From: an uncultured Bacillota bacterium
GTDB lineage: Bacteria; Bacillota; Clostridia; Peptostreptococcales; Anaerovoracaceae
Direction: 5' to 3'
DNA: 33,897 nt
Assembly (NCBI GenBank): GCA_949295785.1
Contig: CASFMJ010000025.1
Location: 1 to 33,897 of the forward strand
This document shows, in pieces, positions 10,022 through 16,524 of the stretch (position 1 is the stretch's first letter; every line of letters begins with the position of its first letter). Below the pieces are notes generated by a model. That model was not told the DNA's origin. It ran no database searches and saw only the letters and a list, made by a program, of their open reading frames with translations. Both the position numbers and the translations under genes were made by a program.

Positions 10022-10053
10022 GGCTCCGGTCTAAAATCTGAACCGGAGCCTTT
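10022..10053 (+). terminator. Hairpin terminator, 9-bp GC-rich stem
   Basis: GGCTCCGGT (10022-10030) pairs with ACCGGAGCC (10042-10050), followed by a short TTT. It is the second of two adjacent hairpins after the 88-residue gene. Confidence 0.65.
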
Positions 10054-10188
10054 GCATTGGGATAAACTTCAATATATCAGATATATTGTTATATACGGGA
10101 GATATTTACTTTGACCGTTAATCTCATTTGAGGTGGCTGCGATCAGTAATTTCAAAGTGTATGTTATATTATTATCTCCACATGACCG

Positions 10189-10287
10189 TATGGCTGTATT
10201 TACACATGTCCCGGTATCCATGTACTCATATCTAATATGACTATGGTCGTATGGCTGTATGGCTGTATGTATGCTCTATGGCCGTAT
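10189..10287 (+). repeat. Four TATGGCYGTAT direct repeats
   Basis: The 11-mer TATGGCTGTAT occurs at 10189-10199, 10250-10260 and 10258-10268 (overlapping), with TATGGCCGTAT at 10277-10287. The first two copies share an extended CGTATGGCTGTAT. They are clustered in 100 bp of non-coding DNA and resemble an iteron cluster or slippage product. Confidence 0.6.
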
Positions 10288-10392
10288 GCTCAGGACAGTG
10301 TGTATATTCTCTTGGATACGGGTTATATGCATTGTTGCTTTTTTTCAGATATTTTGCATTCTTTTGCGTATTTGCTCTATAAGGCAAAGTTC

Positions 10393-10428
10393 AAAATGCC
10401 TTTGATTATGTATGCTGGCATTTTTTTT
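10393..10428 (+). terminator. Terminator-like hairpin with T8 tract
   Basis: AAAATGCC (10393-10400) pairs with GGCATTTT (10417-10424), and the T run continues to 10428. The loop is 16 nt. It could end a transcript from the repeat-bearing segment upstream. Confidence 0.5.
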
Positions 10429-10461
10429 ATTTCTTATCGACTTGACAACATTTTCGACAGA

Positions 10462-10483
10462 GTTTCTGACATATGTCAGAAAC
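10462..10483. other. 22-bp perfect palindrome
   Basis: TTTCTGACATATGTCAGAAA (10463-10482) is a perfect palindrome, and the flanking G and C extend it by one pair. There is no loop, so it is more likely a protein-binding operator than an RNA hairpin. It lies about 50 bp before the next terminator hairpin. Confidence 0.7.
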
Positions 10484-10529
10484 GAGTCTTGTTTTCGAGT
10501 GTTTGTTGACAAAATAATTATAAAATCGA

Positions 10530-10577
10530 AATCTGCCAACAGATTTCAAAGAATTTGCTGGCAGATTCTTTTTTTTT
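10530..10577 (+). terminator. Strong intrinsic terminator without an upstream gene
   Basis: AATCTGCCA (10530-10538) pairs with TGGCAGATT (10559-10567). After one mismatch, seven more inner pairs (two G-U) close a 4-nt loop, and the stem is followed by a T-rich tract to 10577. No protein gene ends here, so it may mark the 3' end of a small RNA. Two TTGACA-like boxes lie upstream (10442, 10506), but neither has a good -10. Confidence 0.7.
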
Positions 10578-10701
10578 ACGAAAAATTGCAACATAAGGCA
10601 AAATCCAAACTTTAAAATGGTTAAAAATGAGGTTTTTATTTTATTACGGGCAAAAAATGATGGCAGAAATTTTTTAAAAAGAAAAATTGCCAACATAAGG
10701 C
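10559..10701 (+). repeat. Imperfect 41-bp direct repeat, 102-bp period
   Basis: Copy 1 (10559-10599) and copy 2 (10661-10701) share TGGCAGA, a T-rich run, GAAAAATTGC and AACATAAGGC in the same order. Copy 2 can also fold, with TGGCA pairing to TGCCA at 10688-10692. Related pieces (ATAAGGCAAA and TGGCA followed by T8) occur again around 10379 and 10416, suggesting a third, more decayed copy. Confidence 0.55.
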
Positions 10702-10874
10702 CGGAGTTGAGTTTTATAATTATCTTACGGTTTGTCTACAGTATGAAGACTCAGTCTTTTCCGGAGCCTGAACATCTATTTGTATTACAGAGAACCTTTC
10801 GAAAGACATGAATATTTCTGACCCTTAGAACGAGCCAAAAACCGATGGAAACCGGCTCAAGACAGGATATAAAG

Positions 10875-11417
10875 TCATCCCCAGTTTACTTCTTTTGCCA
10901 CGTCAGATCTGGAAGAACCCTTGGCAAATTTAAAATTACCGGCACTGATCTTCTGGTGATCAAGGCCCGCTTTTTCACATGCAGACTGGTAATCTTCATA
11001 ATCTTCAAAAAGCCCTGCATTTACAAGACACTGAACCGCTTCGGCAGCACTGTCACCTTTTACAGTCACGGTGACCGATCTGGAAAGGACACCGTCTGAC
11101 CACAGCGGGCTGTCGGTTTCTTCAGTTTCACCGGACTGTTCCTCTGAACCGGACTGTTCCTCTGAACCGGACTGTTCCTCTGAACCGGACGGATTGCTCT
11201 CTGTACTTTCGGAACCTGATGAACCCCCGTTTTCAGCCGGCTGATCTTCTGACCCGGAGATTTCTGTGGAAGTGTCATCTGTATCCGATATCAATGTCTT
11301 GGGATATTCCATTATGGCGTCCATCCTCCATGATATGAGAAGCGCTGCGGCTACAAGTATGAGCAGCGCAATAAAAATGTCATTTTTGTCATATATAAAA
11401 TCTTTAAATTTTTTCAT
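10875..11417 (-). CDS. Membrane-anchored protein with MltG-like LysM domain
   Basis: A 180-residue protein with one N-terminal transmembrane helix (about 13-30), then a long acidic Ser/Glu/Gly-rich linker with three SGSEEQ repeats (about 77-94). The C-terminal module (about 115-177) has the spacing of the LysM-like domain found in front of the MltG (YceG) transglycosylase: hydrophobic strand VTVTVKGDSA, then LVNAGLFEDYEDY, then ISAGNFKFAKGSSRSDVA. The catalytic MltG domain is absent. It is probably exported and may bind glycan near the membrane (inference). The start follows GGGAGG and a clear promoter at 11444-11472. Confidence 0.75.
   Translation of the reverse strand: MKKFKDFIYDKNDIFIALLILVAAALLISWRMDAIMEYPKTLISDTDDTSTEISGSEDQPAENGGSSGSESTESNPSGSEEQSGSEEQSGSEEQSGETEETDSPLWSDGVLSRSVTVTVKGDSAAEAVQCLVNAGLFEDYEDYQSACEKAGLDHQKISAGNFKFAKGSSRSDVAKEVNWG
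11131..11190. repeat. 18-bp tandem repeat inside the linker
   Basis: CCGGACTGTTCCTCTGAA is present three times without a difference (11131-11148, 11149-11166, 11167-11184), then a partial fourth. It encodes SGSEEQ on the minus strand. Exact identity points to recent expansion by slippage, so copy number may differ between strains. Confidence 0.9.
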
Positions 11418-11443
11418 GATATCCTCCCTGAACTTACGAATAC

Positions 11444-11472
11444 ATTTTAACAGATTAATACTTTTTTCTCAA
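11444..11472 (-). promoter_or_regulatory. Promoter of the LysM-like membrane protein gene
   Basis: Read on the minus strand: TTGAGA (11472-11467), 17-bp spacer, TAAAAT (11449-11444). Start codon at 11417. Good sigma-A geometry; it is back to back with the -10 of the pseudouridine synthase gene. Confidence 0.6.
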
Positions 11473-11484
11473 GGAGTTTTGGTG

Positions 11485-11490
11485 TATAAT
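11485..11490 (+). promoter_or_regulatory. -10 element very close to pseudouridine synthase start
   Basis: A perfect TATAAT whose expected transcription start (about 11497) lies next to the ATG at 11498. This predicts a leaderless message. The -35 region (TTTTTT at the 17-bp position) is poor. Confidence 0.5.
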
Positions 11491-11497
11491 ATGTGAC

Positions 11498-12475
11498 ATG
11501 ATAAAAATCTCGATAACCGAAAATCAAGCAAATCAGCGCCTTGACCGGTTCCTCAGGAAATATCTGGCAAATGCTTCCCTCGGCAGCATATATAAAATAA
11601 TAAGAAAAGATGTGAAGGTAAACGGAAAAAGAATGAATCCCCAATCCGTACTGAAAGCAGGGGATCAGCTTGTACTGTATATTTCGCAGGAAGAATTTGC
11701 CCAAATGAAAAAGACAGAACCGGATAAAAACCGAACCATTACAAAAAAGCAGTTTTCTGTAATATATGAGGATGAAAACATCCTGGCTGTATCCAAGCCT
11801 TTCGGCCTTCTGACCCATGGTGATTCAAGAGAAAAAAAGAATCACCTGGCAAATCAGGTAATCGACTATCTCATACAGAAGGGAGAATACGACCCTCGAA
11901 GAGACATCACATTTACTCCTTCACCTGCCAGCCGGCTGGACAGAAATACCACCGGACTGGTGGTTTTCGGAAAGAAATCTGAAGCCCTCAAAGAGCTGAA
12001 CAGGATGATGAAAGAAAGGGACGGTATCGAAAAGATATACCTGACTATTGTGGCGGGAAATTTAGACCGGCATCTTCAACTTGTGGATCATATGGTTAAG
12101 GATGAAGAAAAAAATCTTGTCACGCTTTCCGGTTGTGATGAAGACAGGGTTATGATCACAGATGTTTGGCCTGTGGAGAATTCCCATGGTTATACTCTGG
12201 TTCAGGTCAGACTGCATACAGGCAGGACACATCAGATCAGGGTTCAGCTGGCAGCAGCCGGATTTCCCATAATCGGAGATGGGAAATACGGAAAACCATC
12301 TGTTAATGCCCGTATGAAGAAAGAATACGGACTGACCACCCAGCTGCTGCATGCCCACAAGCTGAAATTCTGCGGGCGCAGTTGGGGCGGAGTTCTTGAT
12401 TATCTGGAAGGCAGAGAATTTATATGCAAGCCGCCGGAACGTTTCGAGAGAATAAAAAAAGATATATTTGGATAA
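11498..12475 (+). CDS. RluC/RluD-family 23S rRNA pseudouridine synthase
   Basis: Isomerises specific uridines in RNA, most likely 23S rRNA. Residues about 12-62 form an S4 RNA-binding domain (NQRLDRFLRKYL...VNGKRMNP...GDQLVLYI). The catalytic domain follows, with SRLDRNTTG placing the catalytic Asp at 148, then the family blocks YLTIVAG and HTGRTHQIRVQLA; FPIIGDGKYG is also intact. Length is 325 residues. The family member cannot be assigned from sequence alone. The ATG at 11498 matches the usual family start, but the only good ribosome site (AAGGAG, 11471-11476) is about 21 nt away and a TATAAT ends 7 nt before the start, so translation may be leaderless. It is followed closely by signal peptidase I. 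Confidence 0.9.
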   Translation: MIKISITENQANQRLDRFLRKYLANASLGSIYKIIRKDVKVNGKRMNPQSVLKAGDQLVLYISQEEFAQMKKTEPDKNRTITKKQFSVIYEDENILAVSKPFGLLTHGDSREKKNHLANQVIDYLIQKGEYDPRRDITFTPSPASRLDRNTTGLVVFGKKSEALKELNRMMKERDGIEKIYLTIVAGNLDRHLQLVDHMVKDEEKNLVTLSGCDEDRVMITDVWPVENSHGYTLVQVRLHTGRTHQIRVQLAAAGFPIIGDGKYGKPSVNARMKKEYGLTTQLLHAHKLKFCGRSWGGVLDYLEGREFICKPPERFERIKKDIFG

Positions 12476-12494
12476 AATCAGTTTTGGAGAAAAG

Positions 12495-13022
12495 ATGATG
12501 AAAGAAGCCTGGGGATGGATAAGAGACATTGCCATTGCGGTACTTATAGCAGCTGTTCTGCTGTTCTTTTTTAAACCTATAATCATACAGCAGGAATCAA
12601 TGCAGCCCAATTTTTACTCAAATGATTATGTTATAGTCAGCAAGCAGGCATATAAGCTGTTTGGCGATATGGAGAGAGGAGACATAATAGTGTTCAAATC
12701 CTCACTGCTGGACGACAACGGAAATGAAAAATACCTGATAAAGAGGATAATCGGCCTTCCGGGAGACACTCTGGAAATAAAAGACGGCTATGTCATAAGA
12801 AACGGCGAGATCATACAGGAACCTTATGTTGCACAGCAGGGAGTTTCGGGAGAAATGAGCCGGATAACTGTGGAAGAAGGTAAACTCTTTGTCATGGGAG
12901 ACAACAGATATGTCAGCCAGGACAGCCGTTCTGCCGCTGTAGGGCAGATAGATCAGGAAACGGTGGTCGGCAAGGTCATATTGCGGATATTCCCGTTTGA
13001 CAGTATAAAATACTTTGGCTGA
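12495..13022 (+). CDS. lepB: Signal peptidase I
   Basis: Removes signal peptides from exported proteins at the outer face of the membrane. From ATG 12495 the protein has a short cytoplasmic start and one membrane helix (about 11-27). The catalytic box QQESMQP gives nucleophile Ser35, and LIKRIIGLPGD gives the general base Lys83; GDNRYVSQDSR is the conserved C-terminal box. A TTG at 12468 would overlap the upstream gene by 8 nt. I prefer 12495 (or 12498) because GGAG at 12486-12489 is well placed. It is 19 nt after the pseudouridine synthase gene and 42 nt before a degenerate paralogue. Confidence 0.95.
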   Translation: MMKEAWGWIRDIAIAVLIAAVLLFFFKPIIIQQESMQPNFYSNDYVIVSKQAYKLFGDMERGDIIVFKSSLLDDNGNEKYLIKRIIGLPGDTLEIKDGYVIRNGEIIQEPYVAQQGVSGEMSRITVEEGKLFVMGDNRYVSQDSRSAAVGQIDQETVVGKVILRIFPFDSIKYFG

Positions 13023-13064
13023 CAGCAGAAGGTTTCATTACCGGACCGGGCGGAAAGGTGACCG

Positions 13065-13421
13065 ATGAAAAAGATTCTTGCCATTGGTGCAGGAATGCTG
13101 ACAGGCATTTTACTGGCCATAGCCATACACTGCAACTTCATGATAGTCCGTGCAGCAAGCGGTTATATGCTTCCGGAAATAGAGCCGGGGCAGAAAGTCA
13201 TAGTATGGCTGATGGCAGATATAGATGAGATTGATGCAGGAGACGTGGTGGCATACAAGAGACCATATTATGTGGTGGACGGGGAAAACGGCATAATATT
13301 GAGACGGGTTGAGACGGTCACAGATGACGGCTTTATACTCACATGCGACGCGGACCTTTCTTCACAGCAGAAAGAAACCGCTTTAAAGGAAGACATTATC
13401 GGAAAAGCATTGCTGTTTTAA
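13065..13421 (+). CDS. Signal-peptidase-like protein lacking catalytic Ser and Lys
   Basis: A 118-residue protein with one N-terminal membrane helix (about 4-22) and the S26 signal-peptidase pattern. The catalytic box reads [17 protein letters not shown], so the nucleophile position of SGSMxP/ESMQP is Tyr34. The strand [11 protein letters not shown] matches the GDIIVFK strand of the upstream lepB product. The general-base segment reads ILRRVETV, with Arg80 where active enzymes have Lys (or His in the archaeal/SipW type). Both members of the catalytic pair are therefore replaced, while the fold-defining residues remain. The gene has its own AAAGG site and good codon use. A non-catalytic partner or regulator of the adjacent peptidase is possible (inference). 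Confidence 0.8.
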   Translation: MKKILAIGAGMLTGILLAIAIHCNFMIVRAASGYMLPEIEPGQKVIVWLMADIDEIDAGDVVAYKRPYYVVDGENGIILRRVETVTDDGFILTCDADLSSQQKETALKEDIIGKALLF

Positions 13422-13519
13422 CATATGTCTTAGAAATGTCCTCCGAAAATTTGAAAAGCATATCGGATATTTCTTTGAATCATCATCAGATATTTCCCAC
13501 ACAAGGAGCATTAAATAAA

Positions 13520-13984
13520 ATGGCTAAAAGAGAAAGAAAACTTGTGGCAGGCAACAAAAAGGCCCGACACGATTATTTTATAGAAGAGACATATGAAGCA
13601 GGCATAGTGCTGACAGGCACCGAGATAAAATCCGTAAGACAGGGAAAAGTCAGCATAAAGGAAAGTTATGCAAAGATTGAAAAGGGAGAACTGTTCATAT
13701 ACGGCATGAATATCAGTCCCTACGAGCAGGGGAACAGGTTTAACGTAGACCCCCTGAGAAAACGGAAACTCTTGTTACATAAACAGGAAATAAAGAAACT
13801 TGTAGGCTACACAACAATGAAAGGTCTGACCATAGTTCCTCTTACGATGTATATAAATGAAGACGGCAGAGCCAAAGTGGAGATTGCCGTTGCCCGCGGA
13901 AAGAAAAACTATGATAAACGGGAAAGCATTGCAAAGCGTGATGCTGCAAGAGACATAGACAGGAGAATGAAAACAAGATTCTGA
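13520..13984 (+). CDS. smpB: SsrA-binding protein SmpB
   Basis: SmpB binds the tRNA-like end of tmRNA and is essential for rescuing stalled ribosomes by trans-translation. The 154-residue protein starts MAKRERKLV, then [32 protein letters not shown], and ends with the basic tail KKNYDKRE...DRRMKTRF that enters the mRNA channel. The frame extends upstream, but the ATG at 13520 after an AAGGAG matches the family start. Its partner RNA gene ssrA lies 468 bp downstream. Confidence 0.97.
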   Translation: MAKRERKLVAGNKKARHDYFIEETYEAGIVLTGTEIKSVRQGKVSIKESYAKIEKGELFIYGMNISPYEQGNRFNVDPLRKRKLLLHKQEIKKLVGYTTMKGLTIVPLTMYINEDGRAKVEIAVARGKKNYDKRESIAKRDAARDIDRRMKTRF

Positions 13985-14016
13985 ATACGAAGCAGCGAGA
14001 ATGGAGAGAACAGGTA

Positions 14017-14202
14017 ATGGAAGAAAACAGACAGACCATTGTTAAAAAGACTGTAAAAACCGGAATATCCTTTGGCAGCGCACTGGCAATGGTAATAAGC
14101 TATACAACATGGCAATCAATAGGGTGGGCCATATTTCACGGTCTGCTCAGCTGGATATATGTGATATATTTCGTTTTAAAGTACCATGTGCCGGTTATAT
14201 GA
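14017..14202 (+). CDS. Small conserved-type membrane protein
   Basis: A 61-residue protein with a basic N-terminus and a hydrophobic body (GSALAMVISYTTWQSIGWA then GLLSWIYVIYFVLKY), probably two membrane helices. The pattern ISY..WQSIGWAIFHGLLSW.YVIY resembles small uncharacterised membrane proteins found in many bacteria; the function is unknown. GGAGAG and a short gap (32 nt) after smpB suggest co-transcription. Confidence rests on hydrophobic pattern and context. Confidence 0.6.
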   Translation: MEENRQTIVKKTVKTGISFGSALAMVISYTTWQSIGWAIFHGLLSWIYVIYFVLKYHVPVI

Positions 14203-14411
14203 ACATATGGGCTTTCATATCAGACTATTGGCAAAGTCGACTATATGGCAATTATTTTTTGAATGATATAAAAATCTGAGAAACAGAAAGCAGCACGGCA
14301 GCCATGAATCTGTGCAGTTTGTGGAAAAAGAATATTTTCCATTCCGGAAAATCAGAAAAATATGATTAAAAGAAATAACATTGCGGTAAATTATATATAT
14401 ATTTGTACATA

Positions 14412-14440
14412 TTGCAGAATATGGGCATATGATATATAAT
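14412..14440 (+). promoter_or_regulatory. Promoter of ssrA
   Basis: TTGCAG (14412-14417), 17-bp spacer, perfect TATAAT (14435-14440). The predicted start is about 6 nt before the mature tmRNA 5' end, as expected for RNase P trimming. Confidence 0.7.
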
Positions 14441-14452
14441 ATTACAGAACAT

Positions 14453-14812
14453 GGGGGTGTAAAGGTTTCGACGGGGGTGTGGAACCGGGATAAGCGAGCG
14501 GTAGTTTGCCGGTCTACCTAAAAAAGGCACGTTAAATATAAACGCTAAAAATAATAACAACAATTTCGCATTAGCTGCTTAGTTCAGCACCGCGCGTCGG
14601 TTTGAGCTCACCTGTAGGCTCATTTTCCGGCGACGAGAATACAGGAAAACTCTGCGCCAGTGCCCGGTAACGCAGGGGAACAACGGGATAGCTGAGGCTT
14701 GAGTCTGTCAATGGACGCCTGCCGAAGCGAAACTTTAAATCATTGACTGCGCTCGGAGAAAATTCCGCGGAAATGCTTTCGGACGCGAGTTCGATTCTCG
14801 CCACTTCCACCA
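14453..14812 (+). ncRNA. ssrA: Transfer-messenger RNA (tmRNA)
   Basis: A 360-nt one-piece tmRNA. The 5' end GGGGGTG (14453-14459) pairs with CACTTCC (14802-14808) using two G-U pairs, leaving ACCA at the 3' end. The tRNA-like T arm GAGTTCGATTCTC is just before it, and the 5' part has the conserved AAGGTTTCGACGGGG. The resume codon GCT is at 14544 and the tag frame runs to TAG at 14580-14582, encoding AKNNNNNFALAA, which ends in the usual ALAA degradation signal. The tag has five consecutive Asn. smpB is nearby on the same strand. The 3' end is encoded with its CCA. Confidence 0.98.
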
Positions 14813-14813
14813 G

Positions 14814-14913
14814 AATTTAAGTTCCGGTCAGAAATGACCGGAACTTTTTGCTTGTTCTGACCCAAAGGCTCCTGCCCATAGCGCCCAAAATACTGCGGCA
14901 GAAAATAACCAAA
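14814..14913 (+). repeat. Leader repeat, copy A (ssrA terminator and downstream)
   Basis: Aligns without gaps to 16323-16422 (offset 1509); I count about 16 differences in the first 90 bases. Shared blocks include GTCAGAAATGACCGG, CTTTTTGCTTG, AGGCTCCTG and GGCAGAA. In this copy about 170 bp of extra sequence separates it from the shared promoter block of the next gene. Confidence 0.85.
14819..14849 (+). terminator. Terminator of ssrA, 12-bp perfect stem
   Basis: AAGTTCCGGTCA (14819-14830), GAAA tetraloop, TGACCGGAACTT (14835-14846), then TTT. It begins 7 nt after the tmRNA CCA end. A diverged copy exists at about 16328. Confidence 0.92.
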
Positions 14914-15119
14914 GGGACAAAAGTTATGCCAACCTTTAGTTTTGACTCAGACCTGCTTACGATTGCAGGCGTTCATTTGAATATAATCAGAGAACTTTTT
15001 CAGATTATACAAGACTCACAAAAGCGGAGATAAAATGTGAGGATTTCGGGCGGCTGAGAAGCATGTGAGGTTGGGCAGAGCTGACAGGCGGGCTTGAATC
15101 TTTATGTCAAAGTTCTGTG

Positions 15120-15148
15120 TTTACGGAGCGGGAAAAAGGCATTATAAT
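15120..15148 (+). promoter_or_regulatory. Promoter of the ANT(6)-like gene
   Basis: TTTACG (15120-15125), 17 bp, TATAAT (15143-15148). The same element with the same spacing occurs upstream of the ankyrin gene at 16461-16489, within similar surrounding bases. The implied start near 15155 excludes the upstream GTG and ATG codons as translation starts. Confidence 0.65.
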
Positions 15149-15194
15149 GAGAGTAAAAATGACAGTCACAGTTTTCTATGCAGGAGGAACTGTT

Positions 15195-16067
15195 TTGCGC
15201 AGTGATATAGAAATGATGAATACAATTGTGAATGTTGCAGAATCCGATGACCGGATTCTGGCAGTGTACATGAAAGGTTCAAGAACAAATCCAAAAGTCA
15301 CAAAAGATATTTATAGAGACTTTGATATAATGTATGTAGTTAAAGAAACTGAAAGCTTTATCCAAAATCCGCAGTGGCTGAATAATTTTGGAGAAATAGT
15401 TATGAAGCAGGAACAAGATGATGATTTCGGTTATGGGGAACGCTTCGGAATACGAAATCATTATGATGAAAGTTACTCATGGTTACTGTTGTTTAAAGAT
15501 GGAAACCGGATTGATATAGGAGTGGAGAATCTTTCTGCTTTGCAGAAAGGTGTCAACAGGAATAAACTTTTTGTTCCGATTATGGATAAAATAGGATGTT
15601 TGCCTCATTTACCGCCACCTACCGATGAAGAATTTTATATTCAAAGACCTACAGAGAAAAAATTCCGCGGCTGCTGTAATGAGTTTTACTGGTGCCTTTG
15701 TGATGTGGCGAAAGGAATTGCGAGGGATGAACTTCCCTTTGCCATGACTACTTACAATACGCTTGTACGTAATATGCTGGAACAAATGCTTAATTGGTAT
15801 ATAGGATTAAATACCGATTATTCCGTTTCCTGCGGTAAATTAAATAAGTATTTGAAAAAGTATCTGCCGGAGAAATTATATAATAACTATTTAAAAACAT
15901 ATACGGATAGTGATTATGACCATTTTTGGTGTGCCATTGATGAAGCTTGCAAATTGTTTCGTAAAACAGCACTTTTAGTTGCAGAAAAATTTTATTTTGT
16001 GTACCCGGAAAATGATGAGATGGCAGCACTGGAATACATGGAAAAAATAAGAACAAAACGGATGTAA
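15195..16067 (+). CDS. ANT(6)-family aminoglycoside 6-nucleotidyltransferase
   Basis: Resembles streptomycin 6-adenylyltransferases (AadE/ANT(6)), which inactivate streptomycin with ATP. The nucleotidyltransferase core is at residues 24-50: AVYMKGSRTNPK, then DIYRDFDIMYVV with the metal-binding acidic residues (Asp42/Asp44). I chose TTG 15195 because AGGAGG lies 7 nt upstream and the product then begins MRSDIEMMNTI like the family; it is 290 residues. A start further upstream would sit inside the promoter. The gene is more AT-rich than the core genes before ssrA. Whether this chromosomal homologue confers resistance is unknown. Confidence 0.85.
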   Translation: MRSDIEMMNTIVNVAESDDRILAVYMKGSRTNPKVTKDIYRDFDIMYVVKETESFIQNPQWLNNFGEIVMKQEQDDDFGYGERFGIRNHYDESYSWLLLFKDGNRIDIGVENLSALQKGVNRNKLFVPIMDKIGCLPHLPPPTDEEFYIQRPTEKKFRGCCNEFYWCLCDVAKGIARDELPFAMTTYNTLVRNMLEQMLNWYIGLNTDYSVSCGKLNKYLKKYLPEKLYNNYLKTYTDSDYDHFWCAIDEACKLFRKTALLVAEKFYFVYPENDEMAALEYMEKIRTKRM

Positions 16068-16322
16068 GATTTAACGGGTCTTTATAATCTGCAATATTTT
16101 GCACCGAGAAGGATTGCGTCATTTAATGAACTTCAGGTTCAAGAAGCATTCAAAATATAACCTTCCGGATAAACGGATGAAAGTTATTGAGCAGCTGATT
16201 CAAAAGCGCGCCCGGACATTACCGGAAAAATAACAGGATTATTAAATGAGTTGCTATCAGCAATCGCTGAAAATCCTTAACTCAGGAGTAAATGAAAAAG
16301 TGCATAACGTCACTTACGCCGC
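16068..16322. other. Gene-poor spacer with possible coding remnants
   Basis: I see no convincing gene. Two short frames look somewhat protein-like: one continues in frame after the nucleotidyltransferase stop up to 16159 (LYNLQYFAPRRIASFNELQ), and one runs 16126-16233 (NLPDKRMKVIEQLIQKRAR). Neither has a ribosome site; they may be decayed gene pieces. Confidence 0.4.
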
Positions 16323-16422
16323 AATTGAAGCTTCAGTCAGAAATGACCGGGGCTTTTTGCTTGCTCTGACCCTGAGGCTCCTGACCATAGCACCGGAAAT
16401 ACCTAGGCAGAAGTGAGCCAAA
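16323..16422 (+). repeat. Leader repeat, copy B
   Basis: Diverged second copy of the sequence after ssrA. The terminator stem survives with two G-U pairs and one A-C mismatch (about 16328-16356) and the T5 tract is kept. It leads directly into the shared TTTACG/TATAAT promoter of the ankyrin gene. Confidence 0.85.
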
Positions 16423-16460
16423 AGGGGGCAGAGGCCTTAAAATCTGTCAGAAATTTTATG

Positions 16461-16489
16461 TTTACGGTATTGAAAATGGCAGCTATAAT
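16461..16489 (+). promoter_or_regulatory. Promoter of the ankyrin-repeat gene
   Basis: TTTACG (16461-16466), 17 bp, TATAAT (16484-16489), matching the promoter at 15120-15148 in sequence and spacing. Nearby shared bases (TGTTTACGG, GGCA before the -10) show common origin. Confidence 0.65.
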
Positions 16490-16524
16490 GGAAGTATAAA
16501 GCAGAAGTCATGGAGGGACGGGAC

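Larger units (their letters stand above)
10054..10829. other. Gene-free, repeat-rich region
   Basis: No open frame here has both a ribosome site and protein-like content; the short frames present are low complexity. The region instead holds short direct repeats, a perfect palindrome, three TGGCA-containing hairpins and one strong terminator, listed separately. It is the longest gene-free stretch of the window. Candidate contents are one or more small RNAs or a decayed mobile element; neither is proven. Confidence 0.6.

Noticed and set aside
10189..10701. CRISPR array
   Set aside because: Repeats are too short, irregularly spaced and imperfect, spacers are absent, and no cas genes are in the window.
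10237..10811. Several 60-90-codon frames in the gene-free region
   Set aside because: Low-complexity content, no ribosome sites, and they cross hairpins and terminators.
14571..14810. 79-codon minus-strand frame
   Set aside because: Lies entirely within the tmRNA gene, a common false gene call.
14848..15033. 61-codon plus-strand frame after ssrA
   Set aside because: Starts within the ssrA terminator tail, has no ribosome site, and its first part is explained by the leader repeat.
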